Shown here piece by piece: positions 27,522 through 37,786 of a stretch of 64,000 nucleotides of DNA. The position numbers were made by a program, and so were the translations under genes. The notes under the pieces were generated by a model, which had not been told where the DNA came from, ran no database searches, and saw only the letters and a program-made list of their open reading frames with translations. Origin of the DNA: an uncultured Adlercreutzia sp. (GTDB lineage: Bacteria > Actinomycetota > Coriobacteriia > Coriobacteriales > Eggerthellaceae); NCBI GenBank assembly GCA_910589165.1, contig CAJUSP010000014.1:1-64000 (forward strand), read 5' to 3'. Each line of letters opens with the position of its first letter. The first letter of the stretch is position 1.

Positions 27522-27639
27522 CGCCAAGCGCAACGTAACTGTGCGAAGTTTGCAAAGCAGAACTTCTAGGCTGTGGGCCTGGGGCTTCCTCCGCTAGAAT
27601 GACGAGCGATCAAATCAGCGAACAGTTACGGATGAGCCT

Positions 27640-30600
27640 ATGCTTAGTCGATTCAGCGTGAAGCATCCCTATATCGTGGTGGTGGCGGTTATTATCTGCC
27701 TGCTGTTGGGCGGGGTGTCGCTGCAGAGCATGAAGACCGACCTCTTGCCCAACATGGATATTCCCTACTTGGCCGTTATTGCCACCGACCCGGGGGCTTC
27801 GGCCGAGAAGGTGGAGGCCGAGGTCACCGAGCCGCTCGAGAGCGCGCTGGCCACGGTGAGCGGCGTCGACGGCGTCATGAGCCAGTCGGCGTCCAACGTG
27901 GCCATGGTGTTTCTGGAATTCGAGGACGGCACCGACATGGACTCGGCCATGGTGAAGGTGTCCTCGGCGGTGAATCAGGTGACCTCGCAGCTGCCCGAGA
28001 CCGCCGGCACGCCCAGCATCATGGAGCTTTCCATGGACATGATGGCCACCAGCTATGTGGCCGCCTCCTTCGAGGGGAAGAACATCTACGAGCTGTCCGA
28101 TTTCGCCGAGGACACGCTCATGCCCCGGCTCGAGCGCGTGAACGGCGTGGCCGACGTGTCGGTGACGGGCACGGTGCGGCAGATGGTGGAGGTGCGGCTT
28201 TCCGACTCGAAGATCGAGGACGTGAACAACCGGCTGCTCGCCTCGGTGAACGACGAGCTGGCCGATGCGAAGCGCGAGATCGAGGAGGGCGAGGCGGATC
28301 TCGACAGTGCCGAGAGCGAGATCAAGGCGCAACAGGAGAAGCTGGCCGGCACCGAGAAGGAGACCACCGACCAGCTGGGCCAGGCGGTGTCGGGCCTTAC
28401 CCTGGCGGTTTCCAGCTCTATGAGCAAGGTGTCCACCTTGGGCGCCCAGCTGCAGAGCCTGCAGGCCCAGGGCGAGAGCCTCGGCGGCACGGTGGCCACG
28501 CTGCAGGAGGAAGTGGAGGCGCTCCCCGGCGAGATAGAGGAACTGGGTCGGGCCGCCCAAGAGGCGGCCATGGCTGGCGACCTGGAGAAGGCCGCCGAGC
28601 TTCAGGCCCAAGCCGAGGAGAAGGGGGCGCGGCTTGCCGTGGCCGCCCAGGAACTGCAGGCTGCCGCCGAGCAGCTACAGGCTCTGCCGGAGCAGGCCGC
28701 AGCGTTGCAGAGCGAGCTGGAGAAGGCCTCCGGCGAGCTGGAAACCTACCAGAAGCAGCTGGCCGAAGCTGAGGCGGGCAGCCTCTCGGCCGCCTCCCAG
28801 TTCGGCAGCGGCACCGCCCAGCTGGCGAGCGCCCTTTCCACGGTAGATTCGGGCCGCGCCCAGCTGGAGCAGGCCCGCGAGCAGTACGAAGACGCCCGCG
28901 AGCAGGCCATCGAGCAGGCGAACATCGACGCGCTTGTGGACAAGAACACGCTGGCGAACCTCATCAAGGCCCAGGACTTCTCCATGCCGGCGGGTTACCT
29001 GGGCAACGCCGAGGAGGACGACCAGTGGCTTCTGCACGTCGGCGATCACCTGGAATCCCTCGGGGCGCTGGAGAACCTGCTGCTTGTGACCTTGGACGGC
29101 GTGGGCGATGTGCGCCTGGCCGACGTGGCCGACATCACCGTGGTAGACAACGCCGGCGACGCCTACATGTCGCTCAACGGCGGTGAGGGCATGCTGCTGT
29201 CGGTGTACAAGTCCTCCACCGCCTCCACCAACGAGGTGTCCGCCGAGGTGCGCGACGCCGTGGCCGAGCTCTCCGAGGAGTTCCCCGGGCTCTCCCTGCG
29301 CGTCGTGGGAGACCAGGGCTCCTACATCGACCTGTTCATCTCCTCCATTGTGCGCTCGCTGCTCTTCGGCGCGCTGCTGGCTGTCGTGGTGCTCGCGCTG
29401 TTCTTGCGCGATTGGCGCCCCACGGTGCTCATCGCCGTCTCCATTCCGTTCTCGGTGCTGCTGGCGCTGCTTGTCATGTACTTCACTGGCGTGTCCATCA
29501 ACATCATGTCGCTGTCCGGCATCTCGCTGGCCATCGGCATGCTGGTGGACAACTCCGTCGTGGTGCTGGAGAACATCTACCGCCTGCGGTCCCGCGGCAT
29601 CGCGGCCCCAAGGGCGGCGGTTCAGGGCGCCAAGCAGATTTCCGGCGCCGTGGTGGCCTCCACCCTCACCACCATCTGCGTGTTCATCCCCATCGCCTTC
29701 ACGACGGGCATGGTCAACCAAATGATGATGCCCTTCGCCCTATCGCTCACCTATGTGCTCACGGCGTCGCTCGTGGTGGCGCTCACGCTCGTGCCGGCGC
29801 TCTCACGCTTTGCCTTCCGCCGGCAGAAGGAGCGCAAGGCCGGCCTCTTCGCGAGAATCCAAAACGCCTACGGCCGCTCGCTTGCGTTCTGCCTGCGCCA
29901 CAAGGTGTTGCCGCTGCTGGTGGCCGTGGTGCTCGTCGTCGGCTCGGCGGCGGGCGTGGCTAACATGGGCATCTCGATGATTCCGTCCATGGCCGGCACT
30001 ACCATGAATGTGACGGTGATGATGCCCGAGGGCACCGAGAAGGAAGAGGCCTTCGCCCTGGCCGACGAGGTGATGGAGAAGGCCTGCGCCATTCCCGGTG
30101 TGGAGACAGTGGCCGCCATCGACGGTACCACCACCGTTTCCATGGTGTCCTCGGCGGCGTCGGATTCGGGGCACGCGAACTACGACCTGTTCATGTTCTA
30201 CCTCCAGGTGTCCGACGATGTGACCACCGACGACGAGGTGTTCGCCATTATGGACCGTCTCGCCCAGGACACTGCCGATATGCCCTGTGAGGTCATGGCC
30301 GATGCGTCGTCTTCCTCCATGGAGTCGATGATGGGCTCGGGGCTGTCGCTTACCATCGTGGGCGAGGACCAGGAAGTGCTCACCGACCTCAGCGAGCAGG
30401 TGATGGCGAAGGTGGGCGAGGTGGCCGGCTACACCGAGATCGAGAACGGCATGGAAGACGCCGACCCGGAGCTGAGCCTGGTGGTGGACGAGGACGCGCT
30501 CACCGGCTACGGGTGGACCGTGGCCCAGCTGTACCAGGAGCTGGCCGACGAACTGGCGACCGATGCCACCTCCAGTGCGCTCGAGCTCGACGGTACCTCA

Positions 30601-31521
30601 GCCGAGGTGCACATCATCGACGAGACTGACGTGCTCACCCGCGAGAACATCCTTGAGCACACAGTGGACATCGCCAACCCTCAGGGTGAGGTGGAGACGG
30701 TGCGCATCGGGGACTTCGCCACCTTGGCCGAAGACGAGGCCCCCTCTTCCATCATGCACGAGAACTCCCAGAAGACCATGACGGTCACCGCCGAGGTAGA
30801 GGACGGCTACAACAACGCGCTGCTCTCCCGCGAGCTGCAGCAGAAGCTGGACGGGCTGGAGCTGCCCGACGGCTACGCGCTTTCCTTCGGCGGCGAGCTG
30901 GAGAACATCGACACTATGCTCTCGCAGATGTTGCTGCTGCTCATTGTGGGCTTTGTACTCATCTACCTCATCATGGTGGCCCAGTTCCAGGGGCTCCTCT
31001 CGCCGCTCATCGTCATGGTGACGGTGCCGCTGGCCTTCACCGGCGGCTTCATCGCGCTGTGGCTGGCCGGCGAGCAGCTGACCATGATGTCGCTCATGGG
31101 CTTCGCCATTCTCATGGGCACGGTGGTGAACAACGGCATCGTGTTCGTGGACTACGTGAACCAGCTGCGGCGTGGCGGCCTGGAGAAGCGCGATGCGCTT
31201 GTGGCGGCTGGCAAGACCCGTATGCGGCCTATCCTCATGACGGCGCTGACGACCATTCTCGCCATGGTGCCGCTGGTGGTGTCCACGGAAATCGGCGCCT
31301 CCATGGAGCGCGGCATGGCCCTTGTGGTGGTGGGCGGCTTGGCCTACGCGACGCTGATGACGCTCTACATCGTGCCCATTCTGTACGACCTGCTGTACCG
31401 CAAGACGCCGACGGAGGTCGATTTGGGCGACGAGTCCATCGACGACGACCCGGGTGATGCCCAGGCCTACCTGGAAGAGCTCCGCCGCGGCAAGCACGGC
31501 GCGCTGCCCGCCCACGTGTAG
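27640..31521 (+). CDS. RND-superfamily permease with a coiled-coil insertion
   Basis: 1293 aa. Two halves of six membrane helices, each with a large extracytoplasmic loop, as in RND efflux permeases (MLSRFSVKHPYIVVVAVIIC at the start; IRSLLFGALLAVVVLALFL-like and MLLLLIVGFVLIYLIMVAQ later). The first large loop contains an insert of about 220 residues (about 205-430) of Glu/Gln/Ala heptads, for example LQSLQAQGESLGGTVATLQE. This looks like the helical hairpin usually found in a separate membrane-fusion adaptor. The organism has no outer membrane and no adaptor or channel gene is adjacent, so the insert may replace an adaptor or span the cell wall; that is inference. Substrate unknown. No strong ribosome site precedes the ATG at 27640. 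Confidence 0.88.
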   Translation: MLSRFSVKHPYIVVVAVIICLLLGGVSLQSMKTDLLPNMDIPYLAVIATDPGASAEKVEAEVTEPLESALATVSGVDGVMSQSASNVAMVFLEFEDGTDMDSAMVKVSSAVNQVTSQLPETAGTPSIMELSMDMMATSYVAASFEGKNIYELSDFAEDTLMPRLERVNGVADVSVTGTVRQMVEVRLSDSKIEDVNNRLLASVNDELADAKREIEEGEADLDSAESEIKAQQEKLAGTEKETTDQLGQAVSGLTLAVSSSMSKVSTLGAQLQSLQAQGESLGGTVATLQEEVEALPGEIEELGRAAQEAAMAGDLEKAAELQAQAEEKGARLAVAAQELQAAAEQLQALPEQAAALQSELEKASGELETYQKQLAEAEAGSLSAASQFGSGTAQLASALSTVDSGRAQLEQAREQYEDAREQAIEQANIDALVDKNTLANLIKAQDFSMPAGYLGNAEEDDQWLLHVGDHLESLGALENLLLVTLDGVGDVRLADVADITVVDNAGDAYMSLNGGEGMLLSVYKSSTASTNEVSAEVRDAVAELSEEFPGLSLRVVGDQGSYIDLFISSIVRSLLFGALLAVVVLALFLRDWRPTVLIAVSIPFSVLLALLVMYFTGVSINIMSLSGISLAIGMLVDNSVVVLENIYRLRSRGIAAPRAAVQGAKQISGAVVASTLTTICVFIPIAFTTGMVNQMMMPFALSLTYVLTASLVVALTLVPALSRFAFRRQKERKAGLFARIQNAYGRSLAFCLRHKVLPLLVAVVLVVGSAAGVANMGISMIPSMAGTTMNVTVMMPEGTEKEEAFALADEVMEKACAIPGVETVAAIDGTTTVSMVSSAASDSGHANYDLFMFYLQVSDDVTTDDEVFAIMDRLAQDTADMPCEVMADASSSSMESMMGSGLSLTIVGEDQEVLTDLSEQVMAKVGEVAGYTEIENGMEDADPELSLVVDEDALTGYGWTVAQLYQELADELATDATSSALELDGTSAEVHIIDETDVLTRENILEHTVDIANPQGEVETVRIGDFATLAEDEAPSSIMHENSQKTMTVTAEVEDGYNNALLSRELQQKLDGLELPDGYALSFGGELENIDTMLSQMLLLLIVGFVLIYLIMVAQFQGLLSPLIVMVTVPLAFTGGFIALWLAGEQLTMMSLMGFAILMGTVVNNGIVFVDYVNQLRRGGLEKRDALVAAGKTRMRPILMTALTTILAMVPLVVSTEIGASMERGMALVVVGGLAYATLMTLYIVPILYDLLYRKTPTEVDLGDESIDDDPGDAQAYLEELRRGKHGALPAHV

Positions 31522-31615
31522 GAGGGCGCTCCTCGCAACCGCTCGCTGACAATCGGGGCGCGGGTGGCGAAGTTCCCTATAATGGAGGAAAACCGCTGCA
31601 ATGTGAGGAACTTCT

Positions 31616-34243
31616 ATGGCCCTAGCTGTCGATAATGCGCCCGAACCGGAAACCTACGAGCTGCCCGAGGACTTCGAGGGCGGCTCGGCCGATCCCTTCG
31701 AGCATGGGTCGCTCGGCTGGATGCTGCCCTGGGCGGAAACCGGCGAGGGCGACCTGCTGACGCCGTCGGAGGCGCTCGAGGTATTCCTTGAATGGGTCGA
31801 CTCCCGCGGCATGGAGTTGTGGCCGCACCAAGAGGACGCGCTTATGGATTTGGCCGTGGGCGACTCGGTCATCCTGGGCACGCCTACCGGCTCGGGCAAG
31901 TCCATGGTGGCTCTTGGCCTGTGCTTCATGGCCATCGCCACGGGACGTCAGGCCTACTACACGGCGCCCATCAAGGCGCTCGTGTCCGAGAAGTTCTTCG
32001 ACATGGTGGAGGTGCTCGGCCGCGACAACGTGGGCATGATCACGGGTGACTCCACCATCAACACCGAGGCGCCGGTCATCTGCTGCACGGCGGAAATCCT
32101 CGCGAACCAGGCGCTGCGCGAGGGACCGGCCTCGAAGGTAGGCTGCGTCATCATGGACGAGTTCCATTTCTATGCCGACCCCGATCGCGGCTGGGCCTGG
32201 CAGGTGCCGCTGCTGACGCTGCCGAACGCCCAGTTCCTGCTGATGAGCGCCACCTTGGGCGACGTGTCCGACATTGCCGCGGCCCTTGAGGAGCGCACGG
32301 GCCGCCCAGTCGACCGCATTACCGACGCGCCGCGCCCGGTGCCGCTGTCCTACGACTACACCTTCGAGACCCTGGAGGCCACCGTCGAGCTGGGCCTGCG
32401 TGCCGGCGAGGCGCCCATGTACATCGTGCACTTCTCGCAGGACGAGGCGCTGAAGAACGCCCGGGCGCTCGCCAGCTACGGCGTGTCGGACAAGGCCCAG
32501 CGCGAGGCCATCAAGGAGGCCATGCGCGGCACGAAACTCACCACACCCTTCGGCAAGATTCTGCAGCGGCTGCTGGCCGCCGGCGTGGGTGTACACCACG
32601 CGGGCATGCTGCCGCGCTACCGTCTGCTGGTGGAGCGCCTGGCCCAGCAGGGGCTGCTGCCCGTCATCTGCGGCACCGACACGCTGGGTGTGGGCATCAA
32701 CGTGCCCATCCACACCGTAGTGCTCACGCAGCTGACGAAGTTCGACGGCCAGAAGATGCGCAAGCTGCGCAGCCGCGAGTTCCACCAGATCGTGGGCCGC
32801 GCGGGCCGTGCCGGCTTCGATACCGAGGGTATGGTCATCGCGCTCGCGCCGGAGCACGAGATTGAGAACCACAAGGCCGTGCTGAAGGCCGGTGACGACC
32901 CCAAGAAGCTGCGGAAGATCAAGAAGAAGCAGCCGCCGGAGGGCTTCGTCAGCTGGAACAAGCAGACTTTCGAGCGTCTTATCGAGAAGCCGCCCGAGAA
33001 GCTGACGCCGCGCATGCGCATCACCCATTCCATGGTGCTGGCCGTGGTATCGCGCGGGGGCGACGCATGGAAGAACGTGCACCAGCTAATTGCCGATTCA
33101 GCCCAGACGCCCGAGGAGAAGATCAAGCTGAATGCTCGCGCCGACGAGATTTTCGGCACGCTTATCGAGGCCGGCGTGGTGGTGCGCGAAGAAGCCGAGG
33201 ACGGCAGCCCCAGCTATGTGCTGACGGTGGATTTGCCCGAGGACTTCGCCCTGGATCAGCCGCTGTCGCCCTTCCTGCTGGCGGCTCTCGACCTGTTGGA
33301 TCCTGAGAGCGACACCTATGCGCTGGATGTTATTTCCCTGGTAGAGGCCACGCTGGAGAATCCCGCGAAGGTGCTGCGCGCCCAGGAGCGCAAGGCGCGC
33401 GACGCGGCCATGGCCGCCATGAAGGCCGACGGGGTCGATTACGAAGAGCGCCTGGAGCGCCTGGCGGAAATCACCTATCCGAAGCCGTTGGAGGACTTGC
33501 TCGCCCACGCCTTCGACCTCTACTGCCAGGGCGTGCCGTGGGCCCGCGACTACGAGCTGCTGCCCAAGAGCGTGCTGCGCGACATGGTGGAGACGGCCAG
33601 CGATTTCAAAACCTACATCGGCCGCTACGGCATCGCGAAATCCGAGGGCACGCTGTTGCGCTACCTGTCCGATGCCTTCCGTGTGCTCGTGCGCACGTTG
33701 CCGCCCGATACCATGAACGACCAGTTGCGCGACATTGTGGCCTGGCTTGGCTTCATGGTGCGCACCACCGACTCGTCGCTGGTGGATGCCTGGGCCAGCG
33801 CCGGCGATTTGCCCGAGGCCGGAGCGCCGCCCGTGGCACCCGATGCGGTGGTGGCCGATCGCCACGGCATGGAGGTCATGGTGCGCAATGCGCTCTTCGC
33901 CCGTGTGCGCCTGGCATCGCTCGACCGCACCCGCGAGCTGGGCAGCTTGGACGAGGACTGGGGCTTTACTGAGCGTGCTTGGGACGCGGCCTTGGACGAC
34001 TACTTCGCCGAGCACAACGAGATCCGTATCGATGGCGATGCGCGCAGTGCGGCCTACCTGGCCATCGACGAGGGACCGGAGCAGGACGCGCACCTCTGGC
34101 ACGTGCGCCAGATCTTCCTCGACGAGGACGACGACGGCGACTTCCGCATCGAGGCCGATGTGGATTTGGACGCCACCCAGGAGGAAGGCGAGGTCATCTT
34201 CAAGAACTACCGCGTCGGCTTCGTGGAAGATTTGGCGGGGTAG
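31616..34243 (+). CDS. DEAD/DEAH-box helicase with C-terminal DUF3516-like region
   Basis: 875 aa. Walker A GTPTGSGKSM near residue 88, DEFHFY as motif II near 180, motif III MSATLGD, and motif VI with QIVGRAGRAGFD (about 390). The C-terminal 380 residues lack known catalytic motifs and match what is called DUF3516 in actinobacterial RNA helicases of the Ski2/Mtr4-like type. It probably unwinds RNA. TATAAT at 31578-31583 may be its -10 box. ATG at 31616 with GAGGAA upstream. It faces the reductase gene; 115 bp separate the two stops. Confidence 0.88.
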   Translation: MALAVDNAPEPETYELPEDFEGGSADPFEHGSLGWMLPWAETGEGDLLTPSEALEVFLEWVDSRGMELWPHQEDALMDLAVGDSVILGTPTGSGKSMVALGLCFMAIATGRQAYYTAPIKALVSEKFFDMVEVLGRDNVGMITGDSTINTEAPVICCTAEILANQALREGPASKVGCVIMDEFHFYADPDRGWAWQVPLLTLPNAQFLLMSATLGDVSDIAAALEERTGRPVDRITDAPRPVPLSYDYTFETLEATVELGLRAGEAPMYIVHFSQDEALKNARALASYGVSDKAQREAIKEAMRGTKLTTPFGKILQRLLAAGVGVHHAGMLPRYRLLVERLAQQGLLPVICGTDTLGVGINVPIHTVVLTQLTKFDGQKMRKLRSREFHQIVGRAGRAGFDTEGMVIALAPEHEIENHKAVLKAGDDPKKLRKIKKKQPPEGFVSWNKQTFERLIEKPPEKLTPRMRITHSMVLAVVSRGGDAWKNVHQLIADSAQTPEEKIKLNARADEIFGTLIEAGVVVREEAEDGSPSYVLTVDLPEDFALDQPLSPFLLAALDLLDPESDTYALDVISLVEATLENPAKVLRAQERKARDAAMAAMKADGVDYEERLERLAEITYPKPLEDLLAHAFDLYCQGVPWARDYELLPKSVLRDMVETASDFKTYIGRYGIAKSEGTLLRYLSDAFRVLVRTLPPDTMNDQLRDIVAWLGFMVRTTDSSLVDAWASAGDLPEAGAPPVAPDAVVADRHGMEVMVRNALFARVRLASLDRTRELGSLDEDWGFTERAWDAALDDYFAEHNEIRIDGDARSAAYLAIDEGPEQDAHLWHVRQIFLDEDDDGDFRIEADVDLDATQEEGEVIFKNYRVGFVEDLAG

Positions 34244-34358
34244 CACCCGCGGAAGCGGCGGCCTCGTCTTTCGCTGGCGTTATGCCGCCGCTAAATATCT
34301 CCGCAACGCAGAAGGCCCCCGCCGAGGCGAGGGCGAAAACGCGCATCGCGCCGAAAGG

Positions 34359-36035
34359 CTACGCCCCCAGGGCGCGGTCGGCGGCGAACTGGCCGGCGCG
34401 GCGGCCGCCCGTGCAGGCGCGGCCGTGGCTGGCCCCCGAGATGGTAATGGGATAATCGCCGAAGAAGAAGCTGCCGGAGCAGTTGCCAGCCGCCCACAGC
34501 CCCTCGATGGGGCGGGCCTCGGCATCGAGCACCTGCTGATTCTCGTTGATCTTCAGGCCGCCCATGGTCACCAACAGCGTCGTTCCGGAATGAACCCCGT
34601 AGAAGGGAGGCTGGGTGAGCGAGCTCAGGCACTGTTTGCGCTTGCCGAAGTCCTCATCGACGCCGGCGGCGCACAGCTCGTTGTAGCGCTCGATGGACGC
34701 CTTGGCCGTCTCCACGTCGATGCCCTCCATCTTGGCCAAAAGCTCGTCGATGGTGTCGGCCGAGAGGATGGCGCCCTCCTCGATGAACTGCTGGATCTGC
34801 TCGGGGTTGTGCAGCGGAGAGCGGAAGTCCTTGCAGACCACCATGCCCATGGCCGGGCCGTCGATCTCCCACTTGCTGTCCCAGAACACCCACTTCATAT
34901 GGCGGGGCTGGGCGTTGTGGGCGCGGCACACGAAGGCATAGGGCATGTCCTCGTTGCAGAAGCGCTCTCCCAGATCGTTCAAGTACAGCCACGGCTGGCG
35001 CGTCAGCGGAATGGAGGGCATGTGCTCCAGGCCCTCAACGCCCTCGTCGAAGTACATCGGGCAGTGGGGCGCCTCGTCGATGGCGCCGCCTACCCAAGCG
35101 CCCATGCGAATGCCGTCGCCTGTGTTGTGCGGCGGCGTCGAGATGTTGTGCACGTCCTCCTCGTGTCCGGGTACGAACGCGTCCATCATCTCCTCGTCGG
35201 CACCGTAGCCGCCGGTGGCAAGCACGACGCCCTTGGCATCGACGCGGGTCACGCCGGATTTGTCCTCGAAGATGACGCCGGCCACCGCGCCGTCTTCGCC
35301 CTGCACCAGCTGCTTGGCCTCGGCATTGAACCGCACGTCCACGCCCAGCTCGGCGGCATAGGCCGTGAAGGCCTTGGCCCAGCCGATGGCGAAGGGCGGC
35401 TCGTAGCCCGCCTCGCTTCCTTCGGCGATAAGATCCTCGGTGGGAATGATCTGGAACGCGTCGGTGGCAAAGTGCTCGTACCAGGCATCGGGAATCACCT
35501 GCATCTCCACGGGCATGGGGGCGATGGCGATACCGTGGTCCGTGAGCATGTCGGCAGCCCAGTCGAGCGCCTCGGCCGAGTGGTCGACCCATGCCTGCAC
35601 CACGCGGTAATCGCCACGGTGATCGCCCCAGCGGAGCACTTCCTGCAGCACATCCTGCTTGCGCTCGCGCAGATCGATACCGGCTTCCAACTGTATCTTG
35701 CCGCCGATGGCGCCGTAATCGATGCCGCGGAATTGGCCCGCTCCCGTCTTCTCCAGCAACACCACCTTCGCGCCCTTCTCTGCCGCCGAGCAAGCCGCCG
35801 AGAAGCCGGCCATGCCGCCGCCGATGACCACCACGTCGGCCTCCTCGGTGCTATCGACAGCCTCGATGGGCTCGGGCGCGATTTCCCAGGTATAGCCCTC
35901 GGGTTCCGACGAGCCCGTCTCGGCCATAGTCTGGGGCGCGCAGCCCGCAAGACCCGCTGCGGCAGCGGCAGCCGTAGCGGCGGCCCCCAGGCCCAGGAAG
36001 CCTCGGCGGCTCATTTTCATGTTCTCCGTAGTCAT
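34359..36035 (-). CDS. Tat-exported FAD-dependent reductase (fumarate-reductase/flavocytochrome c family)
   Basis: About 558 aa. Tat signal with SRRGFLGLG near the start and a lipobox-like LAGC, so it is folded before export and may be lipid-anchored. FAD site DVVVIGGGMAGFSAACSAAE follows. The substrate region has ERFCNEDMPYAF where fumarate reductases have a Thr-Arg-Asp-Lys motif, so the proton-donating Arg is not where it is in that enzyme; its substrate is unlikely to be fumarate. C-terminal block GLWAAGNCSGSFFFGDYP closes the FAD site. ATG at 36035 with AAGGAGG at 6 bp. It lies head-to-head with a membrane LuxR gene, 163 bp apart, the usual regulator-target pairing. Confidence 0.88.
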   Translation of the reverse strand: MTTENMKMSRRGFLGLGAAATAAAAAAGLAGCAPQTMAETGSSEPEGYTWEIAPEPIEAVDSTEEADVVVIGGGMAGFSAACSAAEKGAKVVLLEKTGAGQFRGIDYGAIGGKIQLEAGIDLRERKQDVLQEVLRWGDHRGDYRVVQAWVDHSAEALDWAADMLTDHGIAIAPMPVEMQVIPDAWYEHFATDAFQIIPTEDLIAEGSEAGYEPPFAIGWAKAFTAYAAELGVDVRFNAEAKQLVQGEDGAVAGVIFEDKSGVTRVDAKGVVLATGGYGADEEMMDAFVPGHEEDVHNISTPPHNTGDGIRMGAWVGGAIDEAPHCPMYFDEGVEGLEHMPSIPLTRQPWLYLNDLGERFCNEDMPYAFVCRAHNAQPRHMKWVFWDSKWEIDGPAMGMVVCKDFRSPLHNPEQIQQFIEEGAILSADTIDELLAKMEGIDVETAKASIERYNELCAAGVDEDFGKRKQCLSSLTQPPFYGVHSGTTLLVTMGGLKINENQQVLDAEARPIEGLWAAGNCSGSFFFGDYPITISGASHGRACTGGRRAGQFAADRALGA

Positions 36036-36198
36036 GCGATCCCTCCTTTTGGTTGACTGACAGCGCCCATGATGCTCTTTCCGCACAGGGCCCGTCTATC
36101 GACATAAAACGAGTATTCCCACGTCAGACCCATCGGTAAAAAGTAATGATTGACGGGAAAAGTCCCTCTGTGACACTATGACGGCGGAGGTGGTGCGC

Positions 36199-37701
36199 AT
36201 GTTCGCCCAATGGTGGGACAATTTTCAGGAAAGCTGCGATATACGGCTTGCAGCCGGAGCAGGCGGCGTCGCCGCGTGGGTGCTTCTTGTCGCCGTGTCT
36301 CCCGTTCTCTCCGTCTCCCCCACCCTCACAGTCAGCGGGCCGAGTTGGCGACCCTGCATTGCGCTCGGTGCCGCCATCATGTTCGGCGCGACAGCCATCG
36401 CGGGCAGCCCGAAGCTCCTCAGAGCCGAACGGACGCTTCCCCACCTACCGTTTCTCGTCGCGGGAGCCGTGCTCTCCTTCGCTGGCATTGTCCTTCACCA
36501 CAGCTCCGATGCGATAGCCATTACCGTCGTAGCAGCCCTCTGCACAGGGGGTGGCCTGGCAGCCCTCGTCTTGGGCTGGGTGCCTCCCTTCGCCTCGATC
36601 CGGCTTCGCAAGCGCGTCGTGGGAACGGTGGTCACGGCCTTCGCCGGTGCGGCCCTCTACCTGCTTGTCGTCATGATCCCCTCCCCCGCAAACCTCGGCG
36701 CCGCCCTCGCCCTCCTGGCAGCTTCCCCTCTTCTCGCCTCGCAGATCGATTCCCCCGATGCGATCTCCTCAGCTGCCGTGCCGAGCACCGCCATCCCGCC
36801 GCGTCTCTTCGGCCCCGAGCTTTCCGCCGGCGCCCTCGTCTTCGGGATCCTGTTCGTTCTTGCCGGCCACGTCCTCCCCGATATCGAGCACGCCTGGATG
36901 GCCTCGCCTGTTCCCGGCATGATCAACGTCGCGCTCTTTCTCGTTCTCGAGACAACGCTCACCCTTTATATGGTTCGGCGGGTGCGCCGCGAGAGCCCGA
37001 CGGTCGCCTACCGCCCCGTCATTATTTTCGCCGCCCTGGGCTTCCTGCTTCTTCCCTTCGTTGACGAGCGCGGCGCTCTCCTCTGCATGGCCATCTCCTT
37101 CGCTGGCTTCGGCTGCTTCCTCGTGTACTTCTGGATTGTCATGGGAAACATCTGCCAACATCGGCGCAGCGTCCCCATAGCCACCTACGGATTCGGTCTC
37201 TTCCTCATCTTCGTCGGCTTCCTTATCGGCGAGACTGCCTGCCAAGTTCTCTACTCGCGCCCCCATGAGGCCTTCAGCTATGCTGCCACGATCAGCATCC
37301 TCTCGCTTTTCCTCCTCGTCGTACTGGCATGGAGCATGACCGACGGGGGGCGGTTCGCCCAAGAGACCGCGGAAATGGGCGGCATCCCCTTCGCCATGAA
37401 CGGCGCAGGCGCCGAGAAGGACAGTGCCGAACACGACAGCGACACCTCCGCCGACCGCATCGCCCAAGCCGCGATCCTCTACAACCTGTCGCCGCGCGAA
37501 ACGGAAGTCGTCGAGTTGCTGCTGCGCGGCCGCAGCATCCCCTATATATGCGACGAGCTGTTCATCGCCAAAAGCACCGCCCAGACTCACGTGCGGCACA
37601 TCTACGCCAAAATGAGCATCACCGGCGGTCGGCAGGAACTCATCGATCGCATCGAATCGGCAGACGAGGTTCAAAGACCTTCTCCGCCTCCAACAGCATG
37701 A
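36199..37701 (+). CDS. Membrane-spanning LuxR-type regulator
   Basis: 500 aa. About ten to twelve membrane helices, then a linker and a C-terminal LuxR helix-turn-helix (LSPRETEVVELLLRGRSIPY, then FIAKSTAQTHVRHIYAKMSI). GGAGG lies 8 bp before the ATG at 36199; the upstream ATG at 36178 lacks a ribosome site. It is divergent from the reductase gene at 36035 and probably controls it. Its last codons share DNA with the remnant start of a small gene read on the other strand. Confidence 0.88.
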   Translation: MFAQWWDNFQESCDIRLAAGAGGVAAWVLLVAVSPVLSVSPTLTVSGPSWRPCIALGAAIMFGATAIAGSPKLLRAERTLPHLPFLVAGAVLSFAGIVLHHSSDAIAITVVAALCTGGGLAALVLGWVPPFASIRLRKRVVGTVVTAFAGAALYLLVVMIPSPANLGAALALLAASPLLASQIDSPDAISSAAVPSTAIPPRLFGPELSAGALVFGILFVLAGHVLPDIEHAWMASPVPGMINVALFLVLETTLTLYMVRRVRRESPTVAYRPVIIFAALGFLLLPFVDERGALLCMAISFAGFGCFLVYFWIVMGNICQHRRSVPIATYGFGLFLIFVGFLIGETACQVLYSRPHEAFSYAATISILSLFLLVVLAWSMTDGGRFAQETAEMGGIPFAMNGAGAEKDSAEHDSDTSADRIAQAAILYNLSPRETEVVELLLRGRSIPYICDELFIAKSTAQTHVRHIYAKMSITGGRQELIDRIESADEVQRPSPPPTA

Positions 37702-37739
37702 TTCTGCTCCTGTAACTTATTGCGTTATCGCAATAATAA
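37690..37739 (-). pseudogene. Remnant 5' end of the 63-aa small gene (promoter region, ribosome site and start)
   Basis: Read on the minus strand, this 50-bp block matches the region around the start of the small gene at 43037-43228 at 40 of 50 positions without a gap. It has AGGAG, a 7-bp spacer and ATG, as the intact gene does. The frame then breaks off after 18 codons because it runs into the end of the LuxR gene of the plus strand. A perfect inverted repeat, TTATTGCG-N4-CGCAATAA (37718-37737), lies in the block; the intact copy keeps the first half and 5 of 8 bases of the second. Confidence 0.75.
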
Positions 37740-37786
37740 AGAAGAACAACGCGGGGTAGCCGCCACGCTACCGCTTGGAAATGAGA

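Noticed and set aside
33735..36056. 773-aa plus-strand frame spanning the helicase end and the minus-strand reductase
   Set aside because: It crosses two well-supported genes in the wrong frame or strand and has no motif of its own.
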